Of a stretch of 64,000 nucleotides of DNA, positions 25,790 through 38,740 are shown one piece after another (the stretch's first letter is position 1; the number at the start of each line of letters is the position of its first letter). The notes under the pieces are model-generated. The model was not told the origin of the DNA. It did not search any database and was given only the letters and a program-made list of their open reading frames with translations. Origin of the DNA: Erythrophleum ivorense (Eukaryota > Streptophyta > Magnoliopsida > Fabales > Fabaceae); contig JAIUCV010000083.1 of NCBI GenBank assembly GCA_026724425.1, forward strand, positions 3,286,001-3,350,000. The letters are read 5' to 3'. The translations under genes were made by a program, and so were the position numbers.

Positions 25790-28700
25790 GGAACATCAAA
25801 GCTACCATCCTGAGAGAAACATAAGTAGTAAGGAGTCCCAATCGTAGCTCTATGCCTCCACACAATGTAGAAACATACTTGTAGTGTATGTAATGATCAA
25901 GGCGGACCCATACTTAGCCAAACATGCATTAGGTTCTCCACGGGACTATGAGGAGCAACATGTGTGACATGATTCTAATTCCTTGAGAGGAACATCAAAG
26001 CTACCATCCTGAGAGAAACATAAGTAGTAAGGAGTCCCAATCGTAGCTCTATGCCTCCACACAATGTAGAAACATACTTGTAGTGTATGTAATGATCAAG
26101 GCGGACCCATACTTAGCCAAACATGCATTAGGTTCTCCACGGGACTATGAGGAGCAACATGTGTGACATGATTCTAATTCCTTGAGAGGAACATCAAAGC
26201 TACCATCCTGAGAGAAACATAAGTAGTAAGGAGTCCCAATCGTAGCTCTATGCCTCCACACAATGTAGAAACATACTTGTAGTGTATGTAATGATCAAGA
26301 CGGACCCATACTTAGCCAAACATGCATTAGGTTCTCCACGGGACTATGAGGAGCAACATGTGTGACATGATACTCATTCCTTGAGAGGAACATCAAAGCT
26401 ACCATCCTGAGAGAAACATAAGTAGTAAGGAGTCCCAATCGTAGCTCTATGCCTCCACACAATGTAGGAACATACTTGTAGTGTATGTAATGATCAAGAC
26501 GGACCCATACTTAGCCAAACATGCATTAGGTTCTCCACGGGACTATGAGGAGCAACATGTGTGACATGATTCTCATTCCTTGAGAGAAACATCAAAGCTA
26601 CCATCCTGAGAGAAACATAAGTCGTAAAGAGTCCCAATCGTAGCTCTATGCCTCCACACAATGTAGAAACATACTTGTAGTGTATGTAATGATCAAGACG
26701 GACCCATACTTAGCCAAACACGCATTAGGTTCTCCACGGGACTATGAGGAGCAACATGTGTGACATGATTCTCATTCCTTGAGAGGAACATCAAAGCTAG
26801 CATCCTGAGAGAAACATAAGTACTAAGGAGTCCCAATCGTAGCTCTATGCCTCCACACAATGTAGAAACATACTTGTAGTGTATGTAATGATCAAGACGG
26901 ATCCACACTTAGCCAAACATGCATTAGGTTCTCCACGGGACTATGAGGAGCAACATGTGTGACATGATACTCATTCCTTGAGAGGAACATCAAAGCTACC
27001 ATCCTGAGAGAAACATAAGTAGTAAGGAGTCCCAATCGTAGCTCTATGCCTCCACACAATGTAGGAACATACTTGTAGTGTATGTAATGATCAAGACGGA
27101 CCCATACTTAGCCAAACATGCATTAGGTTCTCCACGGGACTATGAGGAGCAACATGTGTGACATGATTCTCATTCCTTGAGAGAAACATCAAAGCTACCA
27201 TCCTGAGAGAAACATAAGTCGTAAAGAGTCCCAATCGTAGCTCTATGCCTCCACACAATGTAGGAACATACTTGTAGTGTATGTAATGATCAAGACGGAC
27301 CCATACTTAGCCAAACATGCATTAGGTTCTCCACGGGACTATGAGGAGCAACATGTGTGACATGATTCTAATTCCTCGAGAGGAACATCAAAGCTACCAT
27401 CCTCAGAGAAACATAAGTAGTAAGGAGTCCCAATCGTAGCTCTATGCCTCCACACAATGTAGGAACATACTTGTAGTGTATGTTATGATCAAGACGGACC
27501 CATACTTAGCCAAACATGCATTAGGTTCTCCACGGGACTATGAGGAGCAACATGTGTGACATGATTCTAATTCCTTGAGAGGAACATCAAAGCTACCATC
27601 CTGAGAGAAACATAAGTAGTAAGGAGTCCCAAACGTAGCTCTATGCCTCCACACAATGTAGAAACATACTTGTAGTGTATGTATTGATCAAGACGGACCC
27701 ATACTTAGCCAAACATGCATTAGGTTCTCCACGGGACTATGAGGAGCAACATGTGTGACATGATTCTCATTCCTTGAGAGGAACATCAAAGCTACCATCC
27801 TGAGAGAAACATAAGTAGTAAGGAGTCCCAATCGTAGCTCTATGCCTCCACACAATGTAGGAACATACTTGTAGTGTATGTAATGATCAAGACGGACCCA
27901 TACTTAGCCAAACATGCATTAGGTTCTCCACGGGACTATGAGGAGCAACATGTGTGACATGATTCTCATTCCTTGAGAGGAACATCAAAGCTAGCATCCT
28001 GAGAGAAACATAAGTAATAAGGAGTCCCAATCGTAGCTCTATGCCTCCACACAATGTAGAAACATATTTGTAGTGTTTGTAATGATCAAGACGGACCCAT
28101 ACTTAGCCAAACATGCATTAGGTTCTCCACGGGACTATGAGGAGCAACATGTGTGACATGATTCTCATTCCTCGAGAGGAACATCAAAGCTACCATCCTC
28201 AGAGAAACATAAGTAGTAAGGAGTCCCAATCGTAGCTCTATGCCTCCACACAATGTAGGAACATACTTGTAGTGTATGTAATGATCAAGACGGACCCATA
28301 CTTAGCCAAACATGCATTAGGTTCTCCACGGGACTATGAGGAGCAACATGTGTGACATGATTCTAATTCCTCGAGAGGAACATCAAAGCTACCATCCTCA
28401 GAGAAAAATAAGTAGTAAGGAGTCCCAATCGTAGCTCTATGCCTCCACACAATGTAAGAACATACTTGTAGTGTATGTTATGATCAAGACGGACCCATAC
28501 TTAGCCAAACATGCATTAGGTTCTCCACGGGACTATGAGGAGCAACATGTGTGACATGATTCTAATTCCTTGAGAGGAACATCAAAGCTACCATCCTGAG
28601 AGAAACATAAGTTGTAAGGAGTCCCAATCGTAGCTCTCTGCCACCACACAATGTAGAAACATACTTGTAGTGTATGTAATGATCAAGACGGACCCATACT

Positions 28701-29050
28701 TAGCCAAACATGCATTAGGTTCTTCACGGGATTATGAGGAGCAACATGTGTGACATGATTCTCATTCCTTGAGAGGAACATCAAAGCTACCATCCTGAGA
28801 GAAACATAAGTAGTAAGGAGTCCCAATCGTAGCTCTATGCCTCCACACAATGTAGAAACATACTTGTAGTGTATGTAATGATCAAGGCGGACCCATACTT
28901 AGCCAAACATGCATTAGGTTCTCCACGGGACTATGAGGAGCAACATGTGTGACATGATTCTCATTCCTTGAGAGGAACATCAAAGCTACCATCCTGAGAG
29001 AAACATAAGTAGTAAGGAGTCCCAATCGTAGCTCTATGCCTCCACACAAT
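25790..29050 (+). repeat. Segmental duplication within satellite, copy 2
   Basis: Second copy of the block at 20220-23480. Differences noticed by eye: CTGCCACCACAC near 28641 for CTGCCTCCACAC, TTCTTCACGGG near 28721 for TTCTCCACGGG, and AGTCGTAAAG near 27220 for AGTCATAAAG. It begins just after a 2-bp deletion scar (CCTTGGAGG near 25785), which may mark the exchange junction. Confidence 0.8.
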
Positions 29051-30600
29051 GTAGAAACATACTTGTAGTGTATGTAATGATCAAGACGGACCCATACTTA
29101 GCCAAACACGCATTAGGTTCTCCACGGGACTATGAGGAGCAACATGTGTGACATGATTCTCATTCCTTGAGAGGAACATCAAAGCTAGCATCCTGAGAGA
29201 AACATAAGTACTAAGGAGTCCCAATCGTAGCTCTATGCCTCCACACAATGTAGAAACATACTTGTAGTGTATGTAATGATCAAGACGGATCCACACTTAG
29301 CCAAACATGCATTAGGTTCTCCACGGGACTATGAGGAGCAACATGTGTGACATGATACTCATTCCTTGAGAGGAACATCAAAGCTACCATCCTGAGAGAA
29401 ACATAAGTAGTAAGGAGTCCCAATCGTAGCTCTATGCCTCCACACAATGTAGGAACATACTTGTAGTGTATGTAATGATCAAGACGGACCCATACTTAGC
29501 CAAACATGCATTAGGTTCTCCACGGGACTATGAGGAGCAACATGTGTGACATGATTCTCATTCCTTGAGAGAAACATCAAAGCTACCATCCTGAGAGAAA
29601 CATAAGTCGTAAAGAGTCCCAATCGTAGCTCTATGCCTCCACACAATGTAGAAACATACTTGTAGTGTATGTAATGATCAAGACGGACCCATACTTAGCC
29701 AAACACGCATTAGGTTCTCCACGGGACTATGAGGAGCAACATGTGTGACATGATTCTCATTCCTTGAGAGAAACATCAAAGCTAGCATCCTGAGAGAAAC
29801 ATAAGTAATAAGGAGTCCCAATCGTAGCTCTATGCCTCCACACAATGTAGAAACATATTTGTAGTGTTTGTAATGATCAAGACGGACCCATACTTAGCCA
29901 AACATGCATTAGGTTCTCCACGGGACTATGAGGAGCAACATGTGTGACATGATTCTCATTCCTTGAGAGGAACATCAAAGCTACCATCCTGAGAGAAACA
30001 TAAGTAGTAAGGAGTCCCAATCGTAGCTCTATGCCTCCACACAATGTAGGAAAATACTTGTAGTGTATGTAATGATCAAGACGGACCCATACTTAGCCAA
30101 ACATGCATTAGGTTCTCCACGGGACTATGAGGAGCAACATGTGTGACATGATTCTAAATCCTTGAGAGGAACATCAAAGCTACCATCCTCAGAGAAACAT
30201 AAGTAGTAAGGAGTCCCAATCGTAGCTCTATGCCTCCACACAATGTAGGAACATACTTGTAGTGTATGTTATGATCAAGACGGACCCATACTTAGCCAAA
30301 CATGCATTAGGTTCTCCACGGGACTATGAGGAGCAACATGTGTGACATGATTCTAATTCCTTGAGAGGAACATCAAAGCTACCATCCTGAGAGAAACATA
30401 AGTAGTAAGGAGTCCCAATCGTAGCTCTATGCCTCCACACAATGTAGAAACATACTTGTAGTGTATGTATTGATCAAGACGGACCCATACTTAGCCAAAC
30501 ATGCATTAGGTTCTCCACGGGACTATGAGGAGCAACATGTGTGACATGATTCTCATTCCTTGAGAGGAACATCAAAGCTACCATCCTGAGAGAAACATAA

Positions 30601-32988
30601 GTAGTAAGGAGTCCCAATCGTAGCTCTATGCCTCCACACAATGTAGGAACATACTTGTAGTGTATGTAATGATCAAGACGGTCCCATACTTAGCCAAACA
30701 TGCATTAGGTTCTCCACGGGACTATGAGGAGCAACATGTGTGACATGATTCTCATTCCTTGAGAGGAACATCAAAGCTAGCATCCTGAGAGAAACATAAG
30801 TAATAAGGAGTCCCAATCGTAGCTCTATGCCTCCACACAATGTAGAAACATATTTGTAGTTTTTGTAATGATCAAGACGGACCCATACTTAGCCAAACAT
30901 GCATTAGGTTCTCCACGGGACTATGAGGAGCAACATGTGTGACATGATTCTCATTCCTTGAGAGGAACATCAAAGCTACCATCCTGAGAGAAACATAAGT
31001 AGTAAGGAGTCCCAATCGTAGCTCTATGCCTCCACACAATGTAGGAACATACTTGTAGTGTATGTAATGATCAAGACGGACCCTTACTTAGCCAAACATG
31101 CATTAGGTTCTCCACGGGACTATGAGGAGCAACATGTGTGACATGATTCTAATTCCTCGAGAGGAACATCAAAGCTACCATCCTCAGAGAAACATAAGTA
31201 GTAAGGAGTCCCAATCGTAGCTCTATGCCTCCACACAATGTAGGAACATACTTGTAGTGTATGTTATGATCAAGACGGACCCATACTTAGCCAAACATGC
31301 ATTAGGTTCTCCACGGGACTATGAGGAGCAACATGTGTGACATGATTCTCATTCCTTGAGAGGAACATCAAAGCTACCATCCTGAGAGAAACATAAGTAG
31401 TAAGGAGTCCCAATCGTAGCTCTCTGCCTCCACACAATGTAGAAACATACTTGTAGTGTATGTAATGATCAAGATGGACCCATACTTAGCCAAACATGCA
31501 TTAGGTTCTCCACGGGACTATGAGGAGCAACATGTGTGACATGATTCTCATTCCTTGAGAGGAACATCAAAGCTACCATCCTGAGAGAAACATAAGTAGT
31601 AAGGAGTCCCAATCGTAGCTCTATGCCTCCACACAATGTAGGAACATACTTGTAGTGTATGTAATGATCAAGACGGACCCATACTTAGCCAAACATGCAT
31701 TAGGTTCTCCACGGGACTATGAGGAGCAACATGTGTAAAATGATTCTCATTCCTTGAGAGGAACATCAAAGCTACCATCCTGAGAGAAACATAAGTAGTA
31801 AGGAGTCCCAATCGTAGCTGTATGCCTCCACACATTGTAGGAACATACTTGTAGTGTATGTAATGATCAAGACGGTCCCATACTTAGCCAAACATGCATT
31901 AGGTTCTCCACGGGACTATGAGGAGCAACATGTGTGACATGATTCTCATTCCTTGAGAGGAACATCAAAGCTAGCATCCTGAGAGAAACATAAGTAATAA
32001 GGAGTCCCAATCGTAGCTCTATGCCTCCACACAATGTAGAAACATATTTGTAGTTTTTGTAATGATCAAGACGGACCCATACTTAGCCAAACATGCATTA
32101 GGTTCTCCACGGGACTATGAGGAGCAACATGTGTGACATGATTCTCATTCCTTGAGAGGAACATCAAAGCTACCATCCTGAGAGAAACATAAGTAGTAAG
32201 GAGTCCCAATCGTAGCTCTATGCCTCCACACAATGTAGGAACATACTTGTAGTGTATGTAATGATCAAGACGGACCCTTACTTAGCCAAACATGCATTAG
32301 GTTCTCCACGGGACTATGAGGAGCAACATGTGTGACATGATTCTAATTCCTCGAGAGGAACATCAAAGCTACCATCCTCAGAGAAACATAAGTAGTAAGG
32401 AGTCCCAATCGTAGCTCTATGCCTCCACACAATGTAGGAACATACTTGTAGTGTATGTTATGATCAAGACGGACCCATACTTAGCCAAACATGCATTAGG
32501 TTCTCCACGGGACTATGAGGAGCAACATGTGTGACATGATTCTCATTCCTTGAGAGGAACATCAAAGCTACCATCCTGAGAGAAACATAAGTAGTAAGGA
32601 GTCCCAATCGTAGCTCTCTGCCTCCACACAATGTAGAAACATACTTGTAGTGTATGTAATGATCAAGATGGACCCATACTTAGCCAAACATGCATTAGGT
32701 TCTCCACGGGACTATGAGGAGCAACATGTGTGACATGATTCTCATTCCTTGAGAGGAACATCAAAGCTACCATCCTGAGAGAAACATAAGTAGTAAGGAG
32801 TCCCAATCGTAGCTCTATGCCTCCACACAATGTAGGAACATACTTGTAGTGTATGTAATGATCAAGACGGACCCATACTTAGCCAAACATGCATTAGGTT
32901 CTCCACGGGACTATGAGGAGCAACATGTGTGACATGATTCTCATTCCTTGAGAGGAACATCAAAGCTACCATCCTGAGAGAAACATAA
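30601..32988 (+). repeat. Tandem duplication of a six-monomer satellite block (1194-bp unit)
   Basis: Two adjacent copies, 30601-31794 and 31795-32988, with offset exactly 6 x 199. Shared private variants: GACGGTCCCATAC, TTTGTAGTTTTTG, ACCCTTACTTAGCC, AGCTCTCTGCC and CAAGATGGACCC, in the same order. Point differences include AGCTGTATGCC and CACATTGTAG near 31820-31840, and GTGTAAAATG near 31735. Confidence 0.75.
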
Positions 32989-33060
32989 GTAGTAAGGAGT
33001 CCCAATCGTAGCTCTATGCCTCCACACAATGTAGAAACATACTTGTAGTGTATGTAATGA

Positions 33061-33674
33061 TCAAGACGGACCCATACTTAGCCAAACACGCATTAGGTTC
33101 TCCACGGGACTATGAGGAGCAACATGTGTGACATGATTCTCATTCCTTGAGAGGAACATCAAAGCTAGCATCCTGAGAGAAACATAAGTACTAAGGAGTC
33201 CCAATCGTAGCTCTATGCCTCCACACAATGTAGAAACATACTTGTAGTGTATGTAATGATCAAGACGGATCCACACTTAGCCAAACATGCATTAGGTTCT
33301 CCACGGGACTATGAGGAGCAACATGTGTGACATGATTCTCATTCCTTGAGAGGAACATCAAAGCTACCATCCTGAGAGAAACATAAGTAGTAAGGAGTCC
33401 CAATCGTAGCTCTATGCCTCCACACAATGTAGAAACATACTTGTAGTGTATGTAATGATCAAGACGGACCCATACTTAGCCAAACACGCATTAGGTTCTC
33501 CACGGGACTATGAGGAGCAACATGTGTGACATGATTCTCATTCCTTGAGAGGAACATCAAAGCTAGCATCCTGAGAGAAACATAAGTACTAAGGAGTCCC
33601 AATCGTAGCTCTATGCCTCCACACAATGTAGAAACATACTTGTAGTGTATGTAATGATCAAGACGGATCCACAC
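33061..33674 (+). repeat. Back-to-back copies of the GGATCC-bearing dimer
   Basis: The marker dimer (CACGCATT, CTAGCATCC, AAGTACTAAGG, then GGATCCACAC) occurs twice 398 bp apart (33061-33276 and 33459-33674). Elsewhere the dimers are usually 9 or more monomers apart. This is the simplest case of local dimer duplication in the window. Confidence 0.7.
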
Positions 33675-35806
33675 TTAGCCAAACATGCATTAGGTTCTCC
33701 ACGGGACTATGAGGAGCAACATGTGTGACATGATACTCATTCCTTGAGAGGAACATCAAAGCTACCATCCTGAGAGAAACATAAGTAGTAAGGAGTCCCA
33801 ATCGTAGCTCTATGCCTCCACACAATGTAGGAACATACTTGTAGTGTATGTAATGATCAAGACGGACCCATACTTAGCCAAACATGCATTAGGTTCTCCA
33901 CGGGACTATGAGGAGCAACATGTGTGACATGATTCTCATTCCTTGAGAGAAACATCAAAGCTACCATCCTGAGAGAAACATAAGTCGTAAAGAGTCCCAA
34001 TCGTAGCTCTATGCCTCCACACAATGTAGGAACATACTTGTAGTGTATGTAATGATCAAGACGGACCCATACTTAGCCAAACATGCATTAGGTTCTCCAC
34101 GGGACTATGAGGAGCAACATGTGTGACATGATTCTAATTCCTCGAGAGGAACATCAAAGCTACCATCCTCAGAGAAACATAAGTAGTAAGGAGTCCCAAT
34201 CGTAGCTCTATGCCTCCACACAATGTAGGAACATACTTGTAGTGTATGTTATGATCAAGACGGACCCATACTTAGCCAAACATGCATTAGGTTCTCCACG
34301 GGACTATGAGGAGCAACATGTGTGACATGATTCTAATTCCTTGAGAGGAACATCAAAGCTACCATCCTGAGAGAAACATAAGTAGTAAGGAGTCCCAAAC
34401 GTAGCTCTATGCCTCCACACAATGTAGAAACATACTTGTAGTGTATGTATTGATCAAGACGGACCCATACTTAGCCAAACATGCATTAGGTTCTCCACGG
34501 GACTATGAGGAGCAACATGTGTGACATGATTCTCATTCCTTGAGAGGAACATCAAAGCTACCATCCTGAGAGAAACATAAGTAGTAAGGAGTCCCAATCG
34601 TAGCTCTATGCCTCCACACAATGTAGGAACATACTTGTAGTGTATGTAATGATCAAGACGGACCCATACTTAGCCAAACATGCATTAGGTTCTCCACGGG
34701 ACTATGAGGAGCAACATGTGTGACATGATTCTCATTCCTTGAGAGGAACATCAAAGCTAGCATCCTGAGAGAAACATAAGTAATAAGGAGTCCCAATCGT
34801 AGCTCTATGCCTCCACACAATGTAGAAACATATTTGTAGTGTTTGTAATGATCAAGACGGACCCATACTTAGCCAAACATGCATTAGGTTCTCCACGGGA
34901 CTATGAGGAGCAACATGTGTGACATGATTCTCATTCCTTGAGAGGAACATCAAAGCTACCATCCTGAGAGAAACATAAGTAGTAAGGAGTCCCAATCGTA
35001 GCTCTATGCCTCCACACAATGAAGGAACATACTTGTAGTGTATGTAATGATCAAGACGGACCCATACTTAGCCAAACATGCATTAGGTTCTCCACGGGAC
35101 TATGAGGAGCAACATGTGTGACATGATTCTAATTCCTCGAGAGGAACATCAAAGCTACCATCCTCAGAGAAAAATAAGTAGTAAGGAGTCCCAATCGTAG
35201 CTCTATGCCTCCACACAATGTAAGAACATACTTGTAGTGTATGTTATGATCAAGACGGACCCATACTTAGCCAAACATGCATTAGGTTCTCCACGGGACT
35301 ATGAGGAGCAACATGTGTGACATGATTCTAATTCCTTGAGAGGAACATCAAAGCTACCATCCTGAGAGAAACATAAGTTGTAAGGAGTCCCAATCGTAGC
35401 TCTCTGCCTCCACACAATGTAGAAACATACTTGTAGTGTATGTAATGATCAAGACGGACCCATACTTAGCCAAACATGCATTAGGTTCTCCACGGGATTA
35501 TGAGGAGCAACATGTGTGACATGATTCTCATTCCTTGAGAGGAACATCAAAGCTACCATCCTGAGAGAAACATAAGTAGTAAGGAGTCCCAATCGTAGCT
35601 CTATGCCTCCACACAATGTAGAAACATACTTGTAGTGTATGTAATGATCAAGGCGGACCCATACTTAGCCAAACATGCATTAGGTTCTCCACGGGACTAT
35701 GAGGAGCAACATGTGTGACATGATTCTCATTCCTTGAGAGGAACATCAAAGCTACCATCCTGAGAGAAACATAAGTAGTAAGGAGTCCCAATCGTAGCTC
35801 TATGCC
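33396..35806 (+). repeat. Segmental duplication within satellite, copy 3 (partial)
   Basis: The distal ~2.4 kb of the duplicated block occurs a third time, offset 6766 bp (34 x 199) from copy 2. The CCCAAACGTAG marker is at 34397 and the GGATCC-bearing dimer at 33459 against 26693. It differs by a TGAAGGAAC variant near 35022. The block has therefore been amplified at least three times at non-adjacent sites. Confidence 0.7.
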
Positions 35807-37808
35807 TCCACACAATGTAGGAACATACTTGTAGTGTATGTAATGATCAAGACGGACCCATACTTAGCCAAACATGCATTAGGTTCTCCACGGGACTATG
35901 AGGAGCAACATGTGTGACATGATTCTCATTCCTTGAGAGGAACATCAAAGCTACCATCCTGAGAGAAACATAAGTAGTAAGGAGTCCCAATCGTAGCTCT
36001 ATGCCTCCACACAATGTAGAAACATACTTGTAGTGTATGTAATGATCAAGACGGACCCATACTTAGCCAAACACGCATTAGGTTCTCCACGGGACTATGA
36101 GGAGCAACATGTGTGACATGATTCTCATTCCTTGAGAGGAACATCAAAGCTAGCATCCTGAGAGAAACATAAGTACTAAGGAGTCCCAATCGTAGCTCTA
36201 TGCCTCCACACAATGTAGAAACATACTTGTAGTGTATGTAATGATCAAGACGGATCCACACTTAGCCAAACATGCATTAGGTTCTCCACGGGACTATGAG
36301 GAGCAACATGTGTGACATGATACTCATTCCTTGAGAGGAACATCAAAGCTACCATCCTGAGAGAAACATAAGTAGTAAGGAGTCCCAATCGTAGCTCTAT
36401 GCCTCCACACAATGTAGGAACATACTTGTAGTGTATGTAATGATCAAGACGGACCCATACTTAGCCAAACATGCATTAGGTTCTCCACAGGACTATGAGG
36501 AGCAACATGTGTGACATGATTCTCATTCCTTGAGAGAAACATCAAAGCTACCATCCTGAGAGAAACATAAGTCGTAAAGAGTCCCAATCGTAGCTCTATG
36601 CCTCCACACAATGTAGAAACATACTTGTAGTGTATGTAATGATCAAGACGGACCCATACTTAGCCAAACACGCATTAGGTTCTCCACGGGACTATGAGGA
36701 GCAACATGTGTGACATGATTCTCATTCCTTGAGAGAAACATCAAAGCTAGCATCCTGAGAGAAACATAAGTAATAAGGAGTCCCAATCGTAGCTCTATGC
36801 CTCCACACAATGTAGAAACATATTTGTAGTGTTTGTAATGATCAAGACGGACCCATACTTAGCCAAACATGCATTAGGTTCTCCACGGGACTATGAGGAG
36901 CAACATGTGTGACATGATTCTCATTCCTTGAGAGGAACATCAAAGCTAGCATCCTGAGAGAAACATAAGTAATAAGGAGTCCCAATCGTAGCTCTATGCC
37001 TCCACACAATGTAGAAACATATTTGTAGTGTTTGTAATGATCAACACGGACCCATACTTAGCCAAACATGCATTAGGTTCTCCACGGGACTATGAGGAGC
37101 AACATGTGTGACATGATTCTCATTCCTTGAGAGGAACATCAAAGCTACCATCCTGAGAGAAACATAAGTAGTAAGGAGTCCCAATCGTAGCTCTATGCCT
37201 CCACACAATGTAGGAAAATACTTGTAGTGTATGTAATGATCAAGACGGACCCATACTTAGCCAAACATGCATTAGGTTCTCCACGGGACTATGAGGAGCA
37301 ACATGTGTGACATGATTCTAATTCCTTGAGAGGAACATCAAAGCTACCATCCTCAGAGAAACATAAGTAGTAAGGAGTCCCAATCGTAGCTCTATGCCTC
37401 CACACAATGTAGGAACATACTTGTAGTGTATGTTATGATCAAGACGGACCCATACTTAGCCAAACATGCATTAGGTTCTCCACGGGACTATGAGGAGCAA
37501 CATGTGTGACATGATTCTAATTCCTTGAGAGGAACATCAAAGCTACCATCCTGAGAGAAACATAAGTAGTAAGGAGTCCCAATCGTAGCTCTATGCCTCC
37601 ACACAATGTAGAAACATACTTGTAGTGTATGTATTGATCAAGACGGACCCATACTTAGCCAAACATGCATTAGGTTCTCCACGGGACTATGAGGAGCAAC
37701 ATGTGTGACATGATTCTCATTCCTTGAGAGGAACATCAAAGCTACCATCCTGAGAGAAACATAAGTAGTAAGGAGTCCCAATCGTAGCTCTATGCCTCCA
37801 CACAATGT

Positions 37809-37813
37809 AGGAA
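37809..37813 (+). repeat. Target site duplication AGGAA, left
   Basis: AGGAA directly before the LTR, matched by AGGAA at 42613-42617 directly after the element. Removing the element and one copy restores an intact monomer junction (CAATGT-AGGAA-CATACTTG). The 5-bp length fits an LTR-retrotransposon integrase. Confidence 0.95.
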
Positions 37814-38070
37814 TGATGTACATATATTTCAACCTGTTTTAGCATCATTTATCCATCGCTTTCGTGCATTTATCACATCATTCCACTACCATTTACATCC
37901 ATATGCATCCACTTCTCTTAGATGATAGTTTGCATAAGCATTTGCATCAATCCTTGCATTATTTGCCATTTCAGGTACTTTTGGAGCAGATGGAGTGTTG
38001 GCCAAGGAATGGGATGAAGTGAAGCTCAAGGAAGGAGATGGAGTGATGGCCAAGAAAGAAGTAGAAGCAA

Positions 38071-38232
38071 ACTCGACCTACGGACTCGATCAACCACCTC
38101 GAGTTGGTGCCAAAGGTGGCGCCTTTACACGGACTCGACGAGTACATCGAGTCGGTGGTCGAGTTGGTGCCAAAGGTGGCACCTTTACGCAGACTCGACC
38201 AGATCACATAAAGTTGGCACCTCGAGTCTGCA
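38071..38232 (+). promoter_or_regulatory. U3 cluster of ACTCGA/TCGAGT motifs with palindromic direct repeats
   Basis: Eight copies of the hexamer ACTCGA or its complement TCGAGT lie within about 160 bp just upstream of the TATA box. They are interleaved with two direct repeats of about 39 bp, 60 bp apart (near 38099 and 38159). Each repeat centres on GGTGCCAAAGGTGGC(A/G)CC, an inverted repeat with 6-7 bp arms. The position upstream of the TATA box suggests transcription-factor sites; no factor is assigned. A second set lies in the right LTR at 41439-41600. Confidence 0.55.
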
Positions 38233-38233
38233 G

Positions 38234-38239
38234 CACGTG
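38234..38239 (+). promoter_or_regulatory. G-box CACGTG in the 5' LTR
   Basis: A perfect palindromic CACGTG sits 28 bp upstream of the TATA box. This hexamer is the core site for plant bHLH and bZIP factors. Its place in the core promoter makes it plausibly functional. The right LTR has the same site at 41602-41607. Confidence 0.5.
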
Positions 38240-38267
38240 TTATTTTTACCTTTTTTCTAAAACCTAG

Positions 38268-38276
38268 TATAAAAGG
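38268..38276 (+). promoter_or_regulatory. TATA box of the gypsy-like element
   Basis: TATAAAAGG, a near-ideal plant TATA box, lies about 455 bp into the LTR. An AATAAA about 130 bp downstream (38404-38409) gives a sensible U3-R-U5 arrangement, with transcription expected to start around 38300. The copy in the right LTR is at 41636-41644. Confidence 0.75.
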
Positions 38277-38403
38277 CCAAATGATGTCATTTGTGTCAGA
38301 CATCTTCTTTTTCCTCTGACTAAGTTGAAAATCGCCTCTAGGGTTCTTATTTTGTATTTTCAGATTGCTTCTTTGTCTTTGAGATTTTGCAACTATTTCC
38401 TTC

Positions 38404-38409
38404 AATAAA
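38404..38409 (+). terminator. AATAAA polyadenylation signal in the LTR
   Basis: A canonical AATAAA lies about 135 bp downstream of the TATA box. In the right LTR (41772-41777) the same signal would direct 3' end formation of the element transcript. Confidence 0.5.
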
Positions 38410-38644
38410 GTTGTTTAGTTTTCAATCCTCTTTCTAATGATGCAAGTTTTATCAATTTCTGGGTTTGATTTCTGTATGGCGATTTCTGAGTAGTCTATTT
38501 AGGGTTCTTGAGGTTTGGGTCAGATTAGTGAAAATCCATGATTACCCAGGGTGTTTAAGCTTTGAATTTCTGATTTCCCTTCTTGATTAGTGAACTTAAT
38601 GCTTTTTCCTCTATGATTAATTGGAATTTGAAATTAGGCATTTC

Positions 38645-38740
38645 AGCACCCAGAAGGTGTTTGATGAAATGCCTGAACCAGCTTTTACAAGAAATTTGCA
38701 TATCATACCTAGGATACTAGTTGCCTTGATTGCATTTTAG
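38645..38740 (+). other. Short open stretch resembling a PPR-protein fragment, inside the LTR
   Basis: One + frame reads STQKVFDEMPEP and continues for 31 codons to a TAG. VFDEMPE is a characteristic string of plant pentatricopeptide-repeat (PLS-type) proteins. The stretch is far too short to be a gene. It may be a remnant of captured host sequence or a coincidence. It is identical in the right LTR at 42013-42108. Confidence 0.3.

Larger units (their letters stand above)
1..37813 (+). repeat. 199-bp tandem satellite array, block 1 (about 190 monomers)
   Basis: Head-to-tail repeat with a strict 199-bp period: the ACAATGTAG junction recurs at 1, 200, 399 and onward to the end of the block. Each monomer runs through CATACTTGTAGTGTATG, GATCAAGACGGACCCATAC, TTAGCCAAACATGCATTAGG, TCCACGGGACTATGAGGAG, CATGTGTGACATGATT, TTCCTTGAGAGGAACATC, CATCCTGAGAGAAACATAAG and AGTCCCAATCGTAGCTC. 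Monomers differ by a few diagnostic substitutions and very rare 1-2 bp indels. All have the same orientation. Such a uniform long array, invaded only by LTR retrotransposons, is typical of plant centromeric satellite; that role is inferred. I do not recognise the family. No gene is seen here: longer open frames are conserved shadows of the repeat. Confidence 0.97.

Noticed and set aside
37995..38267. 90-residue + frame in the LTR (also 41363-41635)
   Set aside because: Starts at GTG, lies upstream of and ends on the TATA box, and its repeats reflect the DNA motif cluster rather than a protein.
37971..38405. 144-residue antisense frame in the LTR (also 41339-41773)
   Set aside because: Runs antisense across the TATA box, G-box and motif cluster of the LTR, has no domain, and is repeated only because the LTR is.
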